Shown here piece after piece: positions 10,391 to 19,375 of a stretch of 51,748 nt of DNA (positions are counted from its first letter, which is position 1; each line of letters opens with the position of its first letter). The notes below the pieces were generated by a model. It was not told the DNA's origin. It was given only the letters and a program-made list of their open reading frames with translations, and made no database searches. This stretch comes from Candidatus Pacearchaeota archaeon. Lineage in GTDB: Archaea > Nanobdellota > Nanobdellia > Pacearchaeales > GW2011-AR1. The position numbers were made by a program, and so were the translations under genes. The stretch spans positions 1 through 51,748 of the forward strand of contig JAGLQO010000004.1 of assembly GCA_023136775.1 (NCBI GenBank), read 5' to 3'.

Positions 10391-10495
10391 AATCCTTCTC
10401 CCATTGTTTTAAATTTAATCTCATATTTAAAGATATCTTAAATCAAATATTAAAATTGCAATACGAACATATTCTTTATCCAAAACTAGAATTTT

Positions 10496-11878
10496 TTATC
10501 CTATCAACCTTTTCATAACTTCCGTAGCCGACTTAAAATCTGCACGTCGATTTGAGAGCCGCATTACTTGTCCAATTAAGAAATTTAGTGAAGCTGTTTT
10601 TCCGCCTTTGTAGTCGCTTACTACATGAGCATTTTCATCAATTACTTGATGACATAAATTTTCAATTGCTTCTTCAGAAATATTAGAAACTTCGTCGGCG
10701 TGGTCGGCTAATGAAAAAGATTTTGGAACAAAATCATTCATTATTTGTTTTGCTTTCAAAACTGTAATTTTAGAATCATTCGCAGCCTTAATTAATTCTG
10801 CTAAATGAGTTGGCAAGATTTCAACATCAGCATCTTCTAGGGTTTTTTTATTGTAATTTAAAACTCTTAATAATTCAATTGTTACCCAAGACAATCCCTT
10901 CTTAATATCAATTCCTTCGTTGATTAGTTCTTCGAAGAATTCAACTAACTCTAAATTTCTTGTCAAAACTTTCGCGTTCTTTTCATCAACGTGATGTTCG
11001 TCAAGAAGTCTTGCTAGTTTTGTTTCTGGCATTTCTGGCAGAGTTCCTTTAACTTCACTTACTAATTTTTTCGTAATTTTTAATTGCGGCAAGTCTGGGT
11101 CTGGAATAAATCTATAGTCAGAAGCTCCTTCTTTGCTTCGCATCTTTATTGTAATGCCTTGTTTTTCGTCGAATGCTAAGGTATCTCTTGTCTGCACAAT
11201 TCCTTTTTTATGATTCTCAACTTGTCTTAAGATTTCGTAATTTATTGCTTTCTTGATTTTTTCCAGGCTGTTTAAATTTTTCATTTCAACTCGCTCACCA
11301 TATGTTGAAACATTTACATCAACTTTAATTCCTGCATTTTTCCTAACGGCTTTAATATAACTCAAACTCAAAAGTAAATCTTTTAGCCAAGTGACTACAT
11401 CTTCGCTGTTGTGAAATTCTGGTTCGGTTACAATTTCGATTAAGGGGAGTCCTGAACGGTTATAATTAATCCTTCCAGTTTCTGGATTCCATTGTGCTGG
11501 GTCTTCTTCGAGGTGGATTTCTGTTAAATTAATTCCTTTGAATTTTCCGCTTGATGCGTTAACAACAGCGTGAGCTCCAGAAATTGTTGTCTGGTATCCT
11601 TTGGGATTATCTGCCCAGTTATAATGTTTTCTTTGCCAAATAACTTTATCATAAGAAATTTTAGAATCAAAAACTAAAGCTAATTGAATCATTTTTTTAA
11701 CGGCTGATAAATTTGGAGCCATTGGTTTACTTCCTGGAGTTCCTGTGCAAATTGGGCAAATGTGGGAATTTTGAGCATCATCAGAATCAGTTGAACATTT
11801 ACAGAATAACTTTTCTTTAGTATCTAAATAACCGTGAACTTCTAATCCGATTTTTACTGGGTATGTTGTTTCTTCCAT
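10496..11878 (-). CDS. gatB: Asp-tRNA(Asn)/Glu-tRNA(Gln) amidotransferase subunit B
   Basis: KIGLEVHGYLDTKEKLFCKCSTD, CPICTGTPGSKP, YNRSGLPLIEIVTEPE. Confidence 0.95.
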   Translation of the reverse strand: MEETTYPVKIGLEVHGYLDTKEKLFCKCSTDSDDAQNSHICPICTGTPGSKPMAPNLSAVKKMIQLALVFDSKISYDKVIWQRKHYNWADNPKGYQTTISGAHAVVNASSGKFKGINLTEIHLEEDPAQWNPETGRINYNRSGLPLIEIVTEPEFHNSEDVVTWLKDLLLSLSYIKAVRKNAGIKVDVNVSTYGERVEMKNLNSLEKIKKAINYEILRQVENHKKGIVQTRDTLAFDEKQGITIKMRSKEGASDYRFIPDPDLPQLKITKKLVSEVKGTLPEMPETKLARLLDEHHVDEKNAKVLTRNLELVEFFEELINEGIDIKKGLSWVTIELLRVLNYNKKTLEDADVEILPTHLAELIKAANDSKITVLKAKQIMNDFVPKSFSLADHADEVSNISEEAIENLCHQVIDENAHVVSDYKGGKTASLNFLIGQVMRLSNRRADFKSATEVMKRLIG

Positions 11879-11928
11879 AACTAATAAAATTTCTAAAGCT
11901 TTTTATATCTTGTTAAGTTAGGAGTTGC

Positions 11929-12168
11929 ATGAGTATAGTAGAGGATTATAAAAAAGAAATAATTGATACTCGTAAATTTGCTGGAAGATTATACGAAAGT
12001 AGGTATTCGGAAATTTTTGAAAAACTGGACCACATTGGTGAGGAGTATAATGAGATTGCGGCTGTTTTTGGAGCTGTGGATGAAATCTGTAAAAAGTATG
12101 ATGAAATGGGATTTAATTCTTCTAGGGGAACTGTCTATCAGGATTTGTATAATACTAGAGTAATATAA
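11929..12168 (+). CDS. Hypothetical protein
   Basis: 79-aa ORF. Confidence 0.4.
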   Translation: MSIVEDYKKEIIDTRKFAGRLYESRYSEIFEKLDHIGEEYNEIAAVFGAVDEICKKYDEMGFNSSRGTVYQDLYNTRVI

Positions 12169-12200
12169 AAGCTTTTATATTTTATCCAATTCTTATCTGT

Positions 12201-12653
12201 ATGAAATCGTTAAAAGTATTGGTGGTTGACTCTAACATAGTTTTGACAGATAAATTAATAGATAAAATAGATGATATTGAAAATTATGAGGCAGTTGTGA
12301 TTCGGGGGCAAAGACCTTACAGTGAAGATGCTGTTTATCTACAAGAAAGTCTAGGGAATGAAATATTCGGAGTTCCCTATAAAAGAAAATCTGATGAAGA
12401 AATTCTAAAGGATATAGATTCAAGAAAACATAGGAGAATTTCTGGATTTATGTCAACTGTTCTTGTATTGGCCGCTTCTGGAATGTCCGAAATGAGTGAG
12501 CCATACTGTTTGAGCATCTTAAAATATTTAGAGGGTCCAGATATATTTAGAGAATCAAAAAATTACGACAAGAATTATAAAAAATGGAACATAAAACAAA
12601 GAAAACCCTATGATACTCGAAATCAAACAAGGCTATATAGGCACTCAAGGTAA
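12201..12653 (+). CDS. Hypothetical protein
   Basis: 150-aa ORF. Confidence 0.5.
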   Translation: MKSLKVLVVDSNIVLTDKLIDKIDDIENYEAVVIRGQRPYSEDAVYLQESLGNEIFGVPYKRKSDEEILKDIDSRKHRRISGFMSTVLVLAASGMSEMSEPYCLSILKYLEGPDIFRESKNYDKNYKKWNIKQRKPYDTRNQTRLYRHSR

Positions 12654-12685
12654 ATCTTTTTATACATCTGAGAACTAATTATTTT

Positions 12686-13945
12686 ATGGAAACAAAAACT
12701 TTCAAGCCTGGCGACAAGGTTAAGATTCAGACTAAATCTAAAACATGGGAAGGTCTCGTATTAGAATCACATGATTCTAGCATAATTTTATTGAAATTAA
12801 AATCTGGTTACAATATTGGAATTCGGGAAGGTGAAATTTTGGATGCTGAAGTTTTAGCAAAAGCTGAAGGGATAAAAAAGGAAAAGCCTGAAATTGTAGT
12901 GGATTCTAATTTGCCTAATGTTGCTTTGATAATTACTGGTGGAACTATTTCTTCTCGGCTTGATTCTAAAACTGGTGGAGTTATTGGAACTGATAAAGAT
13001 GACATTTTGAATATTGCTCCTAAACTAAAAGAAATCTGCAATCCTATAATTGTTAGTCCATTTATGAAAATGAGTGAGGATATGGACCCTAAAGATTGGA
13101 TAAAGATTGCTGAGGAATGCGAGAAATATTTGAATGATGAATCAATATCTGGAATAATTGTGACACAAGGAACTGACACTTTGCATTACACAGCTTCGGC
13201 ACTTTCATTTTTTCTTCGAAATTTAAATAAGCCTATTGCATTAACTTATTCACAAAGGTCAGTGGACCGAGCTTCAACTGACGCTTCGCTGAATTTAGTT
13301 TGTGCTGCTCGGTACGCAGTTTCTGAAATCGCGGAAGTTGCAATTGTTGGACACAGGGATTCTAATGATAAAGTTTGTCTCGCTATGCCTGCGACGAAAA
13401 CTCGTAAGATGCACACTTCTAAGAGAGATGCTTTTCATATAATTAACGGTGAACCTATTGCTGAAATCACAAAAGAAAAATTAATTCCTTTGAAAGATTT
13501 TGATGTTAGACTTTTAACTAAACCAAAATTGGATGCTAAATATTCGGATAAAGTGGCTTTAGTGAGAGTTTATCCTGGACAAGATCCTTCTATTTTGGAA
13601 TACTATGAAAAGGAAGGATATAGGGGAATTGTTTTGGAGACTACTGGGCTTGGGCATGTTCCGACAAAAGATTCCAACAACAATTGGTTGCCTAAAATTA
13701 AAAAGGCAATTTTAAATGGGATGACTATTTGCGCTGTTGCGGGAACCATTAATGGTCGACTGAATCCTAATGTTTATTCTGCTGGAAGAGATTTGCAAAA
13801 GAGTGGAATAATTTATCTAAAGGATATGTTAGCTGAAACTGCGTTAGTAAAATTAGGTTGGGTACTTGCCCATAAAAAATGGGAAGTTAAAGAAAAAATG
13901 TTGGAGAATATCGCGGACGAGTATTCTCCAACACTGCATAATTAA
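12686..13945 (+). CDS. gatD: Glu-tRNA(Gln) amidotransferase subunit D (asparaginase-like)
   Basis: ALIITGGTISSRLDSKTGGV, TQGTDTLHYTA; N-terminal SH3-like extension. Confidence 0.95.
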   Translation: METKTFKPGDKVKIQTKSKTWEGLVLESHDSSIILLKLKSGYNIGIREGEILDAEVLAKAEGIKKEKPEIVVDSNLPNVALIITGGTISSRLDSKTGGVIGTDKDDILNIAPKLKEICNPIIVSPFMKMSEDMDPKDWIKIAEECEKYLNDESISGIIVTQGTDTLHYTASALSFFLRNLNKPIALTYSQRSVDRASTDASLNLVCAARYAVSEIAEVAIVGHRDSNDKVCLAMPATKTRKMHTSKRDAFHIINGEPIAEITKEKLIPLKDFDVRLLTKPKLDAKYSDKVALVRVYPGQDPSILEYYEKEGYRGIVLETTGLGHVPTKDSNNNWLPKIKKAILNGMTICAVAGTINGRLNPNVYSAGRDLQKSGIIYLKDMLAETALVKLGWVLAHKKWEVKEKMLENIADEYSPTLHN

Positions 13946-13967
13946 AAATTAAAAAAAATTAAAATAT

Positions 13968-14405
13968 TTATTTCTTAAAATATTTTTTAGTCGACTTGCT
14001 AAAGAAGAGGTACCAAATTTGTAAGCCTGCGATTGCAGCTCCTGCAAATCCGATTGCAAAATATTTATTGATTAATAATACTATTGATACAATTGCAATT
14101 ATTGCTGCGACTACTCCTGCGGCTATTTTTGACCATTTCTTTGCTTTCAATAGGTTTTTCCCTACGAAATAAGAAAATAATGATAAAATAACTAATGCAA
14201 ATCCAATTCCTAAAAATTGGCCAGAAGTTATGTATCCTACAGCTACTCCAGTTGCTGGATCAGCTAAAGGTAATCCTACGGTTCCCCTAAAAACATCCGA
14301 TAAAGAAAATATTTGTAGACTCATTGTCATGAATCCCATAGCACTTAGAAAAGCTATTACTGCTAAAACCCAAATACCTTCACGAACATCATTTAAATTT
14401 TTCAT
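13968..14405 (-). CDS. Four-TM membrane protein
   Basis: Hydrophobic segments. Confidence 0.55.
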   Translation of the reverse strand: MKNLNDVREGIWVLAVIAFLSAMGFMTMSLQIFSLSDVFRGTVGLPLADPATGVAVGYITSGQFLGIGFALVILSLFSYFVGKNLLKAKKWSKIAAGVVAAIIAIVSIVLLINKYFAIGFAGAAIAGLQIWYLFFSKSTKKYFKK

Positions 14406-14451
14406 TTCAACCTCCTTGATATTTATACGAGCAAAGAAGAATATATAAAGA

Positions 14452-14577
14452 TTGACATTTTCGCGTGGTCGCGAAAATCGTCAAGGGAAATTCTGCAGAA
14501 TTTCTAGATTCCGAACCCCTTACCGTCGAGGCCGCAGAGGGTTCGATTCAAGTGAAGGGAATTTGTTTCAAATTCCC
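14452..14577 (+). repeat. Structured dispersed element, copy 1
   Basis: H1 TTTTCGCG-tggt-CGCGAAAA; H2 GAAATTC-tgca-GAATTTC; H3 CGAACCC-(cttaccgtcgaggccgcaga)-GGGTTCG; H4 GGGAATTT-gtttc-AAATTCCC. Confidence 0.9.
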
Positions 14578-14937
14578 GCGTTCCAGAATGTTACCCTCAC
14601 TATATTGATTAAATATAGGTTGGCCTCAAACGGTCCCCAATTAGGGACGACCTTGTTAGCCCCCAGAACCTGGTGGTCCCGGGCAAACCCTCTTCCATAA
14701 AAAATTACGAAGTCTTCGACTCCGCATTTCTTATGGAGATGTAATTTGATTAATTGATTGTGTCAATATGGAAGCGTCGGTTTGGACTGGGCGTTCTGAG
14801 CAGGTGAGTCGAAGATATAGCGAATGACAAGAATTATATTTTATACTCGAATCGAAAATTTGACTATTAATGTGATTAAAAATTTATTTTAAAAATGTAA
14901 AGAAAAATATTTAAAAACTTATAGCGTTTTTTATTAT

Positions 14938-15195
14938 ATGAAAATAAAATTTCTGGGATCTATTGAAAAAAATAAAGGATTAATTGACGATCTTTTAGAG
15001 GCCCTTAAAGAATTAAATATAGACCCTCACTTAAAAATTTTAAATAGCCCACGTGATTTTATAAAATACAAAGTTAGAGCTCCTGCGGCAATAATTATTA
15101 ACGAAAATGTTATTTTTAAGGGTCACCATGATCTTTCGAAAAATATCAAAAAAGCACTAAAAGAAGAAATAAAAAAAGAAAAAACACAAAGCTAA
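14938..15195 (+). CDS. Thioredoxin-fold small protein (no CxxC)
   Basis: Size and pattern; APAAIIINENVIFKGH. Confidence 0.55.
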   Translation: MKIKFLGSIEKNKGLIDDLLEALKELNIDPHLKILNSPRDFIKYKVRAPAAIIINENVIFKGHHDLSKNIKKALKEEIKKEKTQS

Positions 15196-15226
15196 TTTAT
15201 TTAAAGCTTGCCAAGTAAATTATTAT

Positions 15227-16765
15227 ATGGAACAAATCAAGGAGGGAAAAGCACAAACAAAGAACACAGCAAGTTCCGTCACCCGTCACCCGTCACCCTC
15301 GTCCGTAAATCCCGAAGGATTTACTCCTGCCTCTCAAAGTGCGCATGACTATAAGAAAATTGGATTAAAATCTGGTTTGGAAATTCATCAGCAACTTGAT
15401 ACTCATAAGTTATTTTGCAATTGCCCGAGCATCCTTCGAAATGACGAACATAAGTACGAAGTTAAAAGAACTTTAAATCCTGTTGTTGGAGAAACTGGAA
15501 TTGTGGATGTTGCGGCCAAACATGAAGCTGCTCAAAATAAGGATTTTATTTATCAAGTTTATGATACTAATTGCTTGGTTGAAATTGACGAAGAGCCACC
15601 TCATACAATTAATCAAGAAGCTTTAGAAATTGCTTTGCAGATTGCTCATTTATTGAATTGTAAAATTTTTCCTGTTACTCAAATTATGAGAAAGACTGTG
15701 ATTAATGGGTCTAATACAACTGGATTTCAGCGGACTGCTATGATTGCTCACGACGGTTATATTGAAATTTCTACTGGAAAAATTTCTATTGATGCTTTAA
15801 TGCTCGAGGAGGATTCTGCTCGTAAGGTTTCGGTTAATGAGGACGGGACTGTTACTTACAAATTGGATAGGCTAGGGATTCCTTTAGTTGAGATTGCTAC
15901 TGGTCCACATATGCATACGCCCGAAGAGATTAAGGAAGCTGCTTTGAAACTTGGTGAAATTTTAAGAGCTTGTAAAGTTAAGCGAGGTCTTGGGACTATT
16001 CGTCAAGATGTTAATATTTCAATTGAGGGAAGTAAGCGAGTTGAGATTAAGGGATTCCAAGACCCGAAGATGATGAAGAAAACTATTGATTTAGAAATTG
16101 AACGACAGAAAAAATGCGTAGAGGAAAACACTTGTCAAGAAGAGGTAAGGAACGCTTTGCCTGACGGGACTACTGAATTTTTGCGACCAATGCCTGGGGC
16201 TGCCAGAATGTATCCTGAGACTGACCATCCTTTATTGAAAATTTCTAGAGAATTAATGGACAGAACTAAAAAGAATTTGCCGAAGTTGGCGTCGGAACAT
16301 AAATCTTATTTGAGTGAATTTGGTTTGAATGACGAGTTGATAAAATTATTATTGAAGCAAAATATGATTGAGGAATTTAAAACGTTACTTCATTCTTGTG
16401 ATAATCATGAATTGATTGCTAAAACTTTAACACTTTTTCAAAAGGAAATTTCTAGAAAAGAGAATAAGGAGCTAAAGGAAATTAATGAAATTTTTGATGC
16501 TCATATGCTAGAATCCATTCTTGAAAAAGTTGGAAAAGATATTTCGTCGAATGATGTTAAAGGAATCATGTTGAAGATTGTTCAGGGTAAAACTTTGAGT
16601 GAGGCGACAGAAAAAAGTGACGTTGATTTGAGGGGTGAGGCTGAAAAACTAATTGCTGAAAAACCCGGGCTTAGTCAGGGTGCTTATATGGGTTTGCTTA
16701 TGGGAAAATTTAAGGGTCAAGTTTCTGGGAAAGACGTTTCTGAAGTTTTGAAAAAAATTCTTTAA
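15227..16765 (+). CDS. gatE: Glu-tRNA(Gln) amidotransferase subunit E
   Basis: YKKIGLKSGLEIHQQLDTHKLFCNCPS, KRGLGTIRQDVNISI. Confidence 0.95.
   Translation: MEQIKEGKAQTKNTASSVTRHPSPSSVNPEGFTPASQSAHDYKKIGLKSGLEIHQQLDTHKLFCNCPSILRNDEHKYEVKRTLNPVVGETGIVDVAAKHEAAQNKDFIYQVYDTNCLVEIDEEPPHTINQEALEIALQIAHLLNCKIFPVTQIMRKTVINGSNTTGFQRTAMIAHDGYIEISTGKISIDALMLEEDSARKVSVNEDGTVTYKLDRLGIPLVEIATGPHMHTPEEIKEAALKLGEILRACKVKRGLGTIRQDVNISIEGSKRVEIKGFQDPKMMKKTIDLEIERQKKCVEENTCQEEVRNALPDGTTEFLRPMPGAARMYPETDHPLLKISRELMDRTKKNLPKLASEHKSYLSEFGLNDELIKLLLKQNMIEEFKTLLHSCDNHELIAKTLTLFQKEISRKENKELKEINEIFDAHMLESILEKVGKDISSNDVKGIMLKIVQGKTLSEATEKSDVDLRGEAEKLIAEKPGLSQGAYMGLLMGKFKGQVSGKDVSEVLKKIL
15277..15324. repeat. Heptamer array (CGTCACC x3) plus palindrome inside the gatE 5' coding region
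   Basis: CGTCACC x3 at 15277-15297; GTAAATCC-cgaa-GGATTTAC at 15305-15324. Confidence 0.85.
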
Positions 16766-17319
16766 TTAAGAGCTACTTTTATAAAATTATTTATTATTTT
16801 GCCTACATATCCTTTTTCTTTGGAAATTTCTGGGTGAAATTGTACTCCCCATATTCTCTTTGTTGGGTGCCTTATAATTTCTATTCCATTTTTAGATTTG
16901 GCTAGCGGAATTAAATATTTAGTTTTTGAAACTGCCCATCTATGAGCTTCGAAAACTTCAAACTCTTTTTTTAGTCCTTTCAATATTTGATCTTCAGAAA
17001 TTATTTTTATTTTTTCCGATCCTTTTTTCTTTTTTGCCATCTTTTCTAATTTTTCATTAAAAGAATATGCGATGAGTTCGAATCCTAGGCATATTCCTAA
17101 AATTGGCCTAGAGGAATTTTTAATCAAATCTATTTCTTTTTTATATTCTTCTTTGTGATTTTTTACTGAGAAAGAAGAACCACCTGAAAGAATTATTAAA
17201 TCAAATTTTTTATAATTAATCAAATCTAATTTCTTGAAATCTACAACTTTTACATCCTTTAATTTATTTAATAACTCACTCAAATGTTTGGAGTGATTGT
17301 TTACTAATAGGATTTTCAT
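16762..17319 (-). CDS. Class I glutamine amidotransferase (GMP synthase glutaminase-like)
   Basis: LILSGGSSF, PILGICLGFELIA, GVQFHPE. Confidence 0.85.
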   Translation of the reverse strand: MKILLVNNHSKHLSELLNKLKDVKVVDFKKLDLINYKKFDLIILSGGSSFSVKNHKEEYKKEIDLIKNSSRPILGICLGFELIAYSFNEKLEKMAKKKKGSEKIKIISEDQILKGLKKEFEVFEAHRWAVSKTKYLIPLAKSKNGIEIIRHPTKRIWGVQFHPEISKEKGYVGKIINNFIKVALN

Positions 17320-17368
17320 TTTAATTTAGTTAGAATCTTATCCTTAATAATATTTCTATAAAATAATT

Positions 17369-17434
17369 ATGAAGAAATTTAAAGGACAGGTTAATGGGAA
17401 AGAAGTGAGTGAAGTGCTTCGAGAACTTTTGTAA
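17369..17434 (+). pseudogene. Fragment duplicating the gatE C-terminus
   Basis: MKKFKGQVNGKEVSEVLRELL* vs gatE end KFKGQVSGKDVSEVLKKIL*. Confidence 0.8.
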
Positions 17435-17445
17435 AGTTCTCTCAA

Positions 17446-17505
17446 GTTGGTAGTTTGTAGTGAATTGTTGGTAGTGGGATGTATTGCTGCGTGGTTTATC
17501 CACGC
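17446..17505. repeat. GTTGGTA heptamer array followed by hairpin
   Basis: GTTGGTA|GTTTGTA|GTGAATT|GTTGGTA|GTGGGAT then GCGTGG-tttat-CCACGC. Confidence 0.75.
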
Positions 17506-17638
17506 TTGTTTTTTGGAGCGAGGAAGCCCGAGCGATTAAATGGACAAGTCAATGAGACGAGACTTTCGACGAAGTCGAAAAACGAAGTGGACAGTCGAAG
17601 TGAATAAATATGAGAACTTTAGTTCTCTAAATTAGAAT

Positions 17639-18475
17639 TTATTTTAATTTCTTTTTTTCAGAATTAGAAAAATAATTTTGTTTAGTTGATACTGGGCGTC
17701 CTAATTCTTTTTCAGTATCCTTTCTTGCATTGCCTGCAACATTACCACCTCTTATTGCTACACTCTTGCTTTGGATAAAAGTTTCTGGCTTTTCCCCTTG
17801 GGATAGTTCAGTAGTTATACGTTCACCAAGCATTGTGAAAATTAATTCTAAATCGTCCATATGATCTCGTAGATTATCTTTTGATTCTTTTGGTATATTT
17901 TTATATTTTTTATATTCGGTAGGCGTCATCCCAAATGTAGCATTAGAAATTTCTGCTGTTAATATTCCTAAATCTGTGTATGTTTTCATGCCTCTTTCTT
18001 TCCATTCATCTGTCAAATTTTGTCTTATAGTTATGCCCCTTAATCTTTTATCAATCCAATCTTTAGAATATCCTTTTGCTGAATAAATTTCTTTCATTCT
18101 TATTTGGGCAAGTTCAGGATTTTCTATTTCATCTATTCTTTCTTTTCCTACATTTGCAAGCCATCGTTTAAATGGTTCTGCGTTTTTACTTGGGATTGAT
18201 TGAATAATACGAAAAATATCCTTTGTATTCCCTGCAAGAACTGTTCTTTTCTTTTCTGTTAACGTAGACATTTCTACATGGGGACAATTTGTCCCTAGAT
18301 AAATTCTTAATTCTTCATCTCTTTTACGTAGTTTTTTTAAATAATCTGTAGGATTGATACTTTCTGTTAAAGTCTGTATAATGTCCACTAAAGAATAATA
18401 CCATTCATCTTTAAACCAAATTCTTCGAATATTTTTATTTTTAAATACAATTAATGATTTATCTAAATTATTCAT
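17639..18475 (-). CDS. Bro-N / DinD-like antirepressor-type protein
   Basis: FKNKNIRRIWFKDEWYYSLVDIIQTLTES..., FIQSKSVAIRGGNVAGNARKDTEKELGRPV. Confidence 0.8.
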   Translation of the reverse strand: MNNLDKSLIVFKNKNIRRIWFKDEWYYSLVDIIQTLTESINPTDYLKKLRKRDEELRIYLGTNCPHVEMSTLTEKKRTVLAGNTKDIFRIIQSIPSKNAEPFKRWLANVGKERIDEIENPELAQIRMKEIYSAKGYSKDWIDKRLRGITIRQNLTDEWKERGMKTYTDLGILTAEISNATFGMTPTEYKKYKNIPKESKDNLRDHMDDLELIFTMLGERITTELSQGEKPETFIQSKSVAIRGGNVAGNARKDTEKELGRPVSTKQNYFSNSEKKKLK

Positions 18476-18510
18476 ATTATTGTTATCTTGACAAATTATT
18501 TAAGTCTTCT

Positions 18511-18678
18511 CTATTTTTTATCTAAGATTCCAGAAATTCCCCAAGCTGTCATTGCTGCAAATGATGCAGCAACAATTGCTACTACAATTAAAGATTCAGC
18601 TCCGCAAACAGCACCAATGCTTCCGCCGACTGCTCCAGATATTCCACCAATAATTATTCTCTTATTTTTTTCGTCCAT
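18511..18678 (-). CDS. Tiny glycine-zipper membrane protein (55 aa), absent from the ORF track
   Basis: MDEKNKRIIIGGISGAVGGSIGAVCGAESLIVVATIVAASFAAMTAWGISGILDKK*; ATGA overlap with upstream gene. Confidence 0.6.
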   Translation of the reverse strand: MDEKNKRIIIGGISGAVGGSIGAVCGAESLIVVAIVAASFAAMTAWGISGILDKK

Positions 18679-18899
18679 CAGTTTACCCCAAGTTCTTTTA
18701 ATCTGTTGATATGCATTTTCATAATTGCTTCAACGTTTCCAACCATTTTTACCAACTCATTTCTCTCTGCTGACAAAGTACTAACGGCACCTTTGTGAAA
18801 ACCAATCTCTTGTTCTTCTGTCATCTTTGGATTTTCAGGTTCACTAACTGCTTCTTCTTTTGCAGAATTAATTGCACTTTCTAAATCGTTAACATCCAT
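18678..18899 (-). CDS. Small acidic helical protein
   Basis: Likely start MDVNDLESAINSAKEEA at 18899; stop overlaps the tiny membrane gene. Confidence 0.55.
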   Translation of the reverse strand: MDVNDLESAINSAKEEAVSEPENPKMTEEQEIGFHKGAVSTLSAERNELVKMVGNVEAIMKMHINRLKELGVN

Positions 18900-18957
18900 G
18901 CTTAGAAATAATAAATTGTGTATATAAATGTTATTAACACAATTTATTATTTCTAAG

Positions 18958-19050
18958 AGGTGAGCGGGTAGTAGGTGAATCTTCGGTTCATGGTGAGCGG
19001 GTCTGGGGTTTGGGGTGAGCGGGTTGGTAGATAGGTGAACTTTGTTCACG
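18958..19050. repeat. G-rich heptamer-type repeat with hairpins
   Basis: GGTGAGCGGGT x3 and hairpin GTGAAC-ttt-GTTCAC. Confidence 0.65.
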
Positions 19051-19237
19051 ATTTATTTTTTTGGAAACATTGTTACTCGCTGTGGCGCGTTTTTGGATTT
19101 TTGTTTTTTTGTTTTTTTGTTTTTATCTATTATCTTATTTACACCAATAGATACCCCTCAGTATCTCCGATGAGTTTTTGTAATTTCAGAGTTAATTATA
19201 TATTTTTTGAAAATTTTGCTATCTAAGGCAATTTCAT

Positions 19238-19268
19238 CCACGGATTTGCACGGATACACACGGATTTT
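19238..19268. repeat. ACGGATT short repeat cluster
   Basis: ccacggatttgcacggatacacacggattttt. Confidence 0.7.
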
Positions 19269-19375
19269 TGAATTTTATGACTCGTGATTTCAATAGTGAT
19301 TTCATTTTCCTTTATAACTATCGGATATACTGAAAGTATCGCAATTCTTTTAAAGTTAAATTTCGGTTAATAATT

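Noticed and set aside
14452-14700. 82-aa ORF MTFSRGREN...
   Set aside because: Fully explained by structured element copy 1 and the GC-rich block.
14590-14700. Considered as SRP RNA or RNase P RNA
   Set aside because: No recognisable SRP helix 8 or RNase P CR-I/CR-V consensus on either strand.
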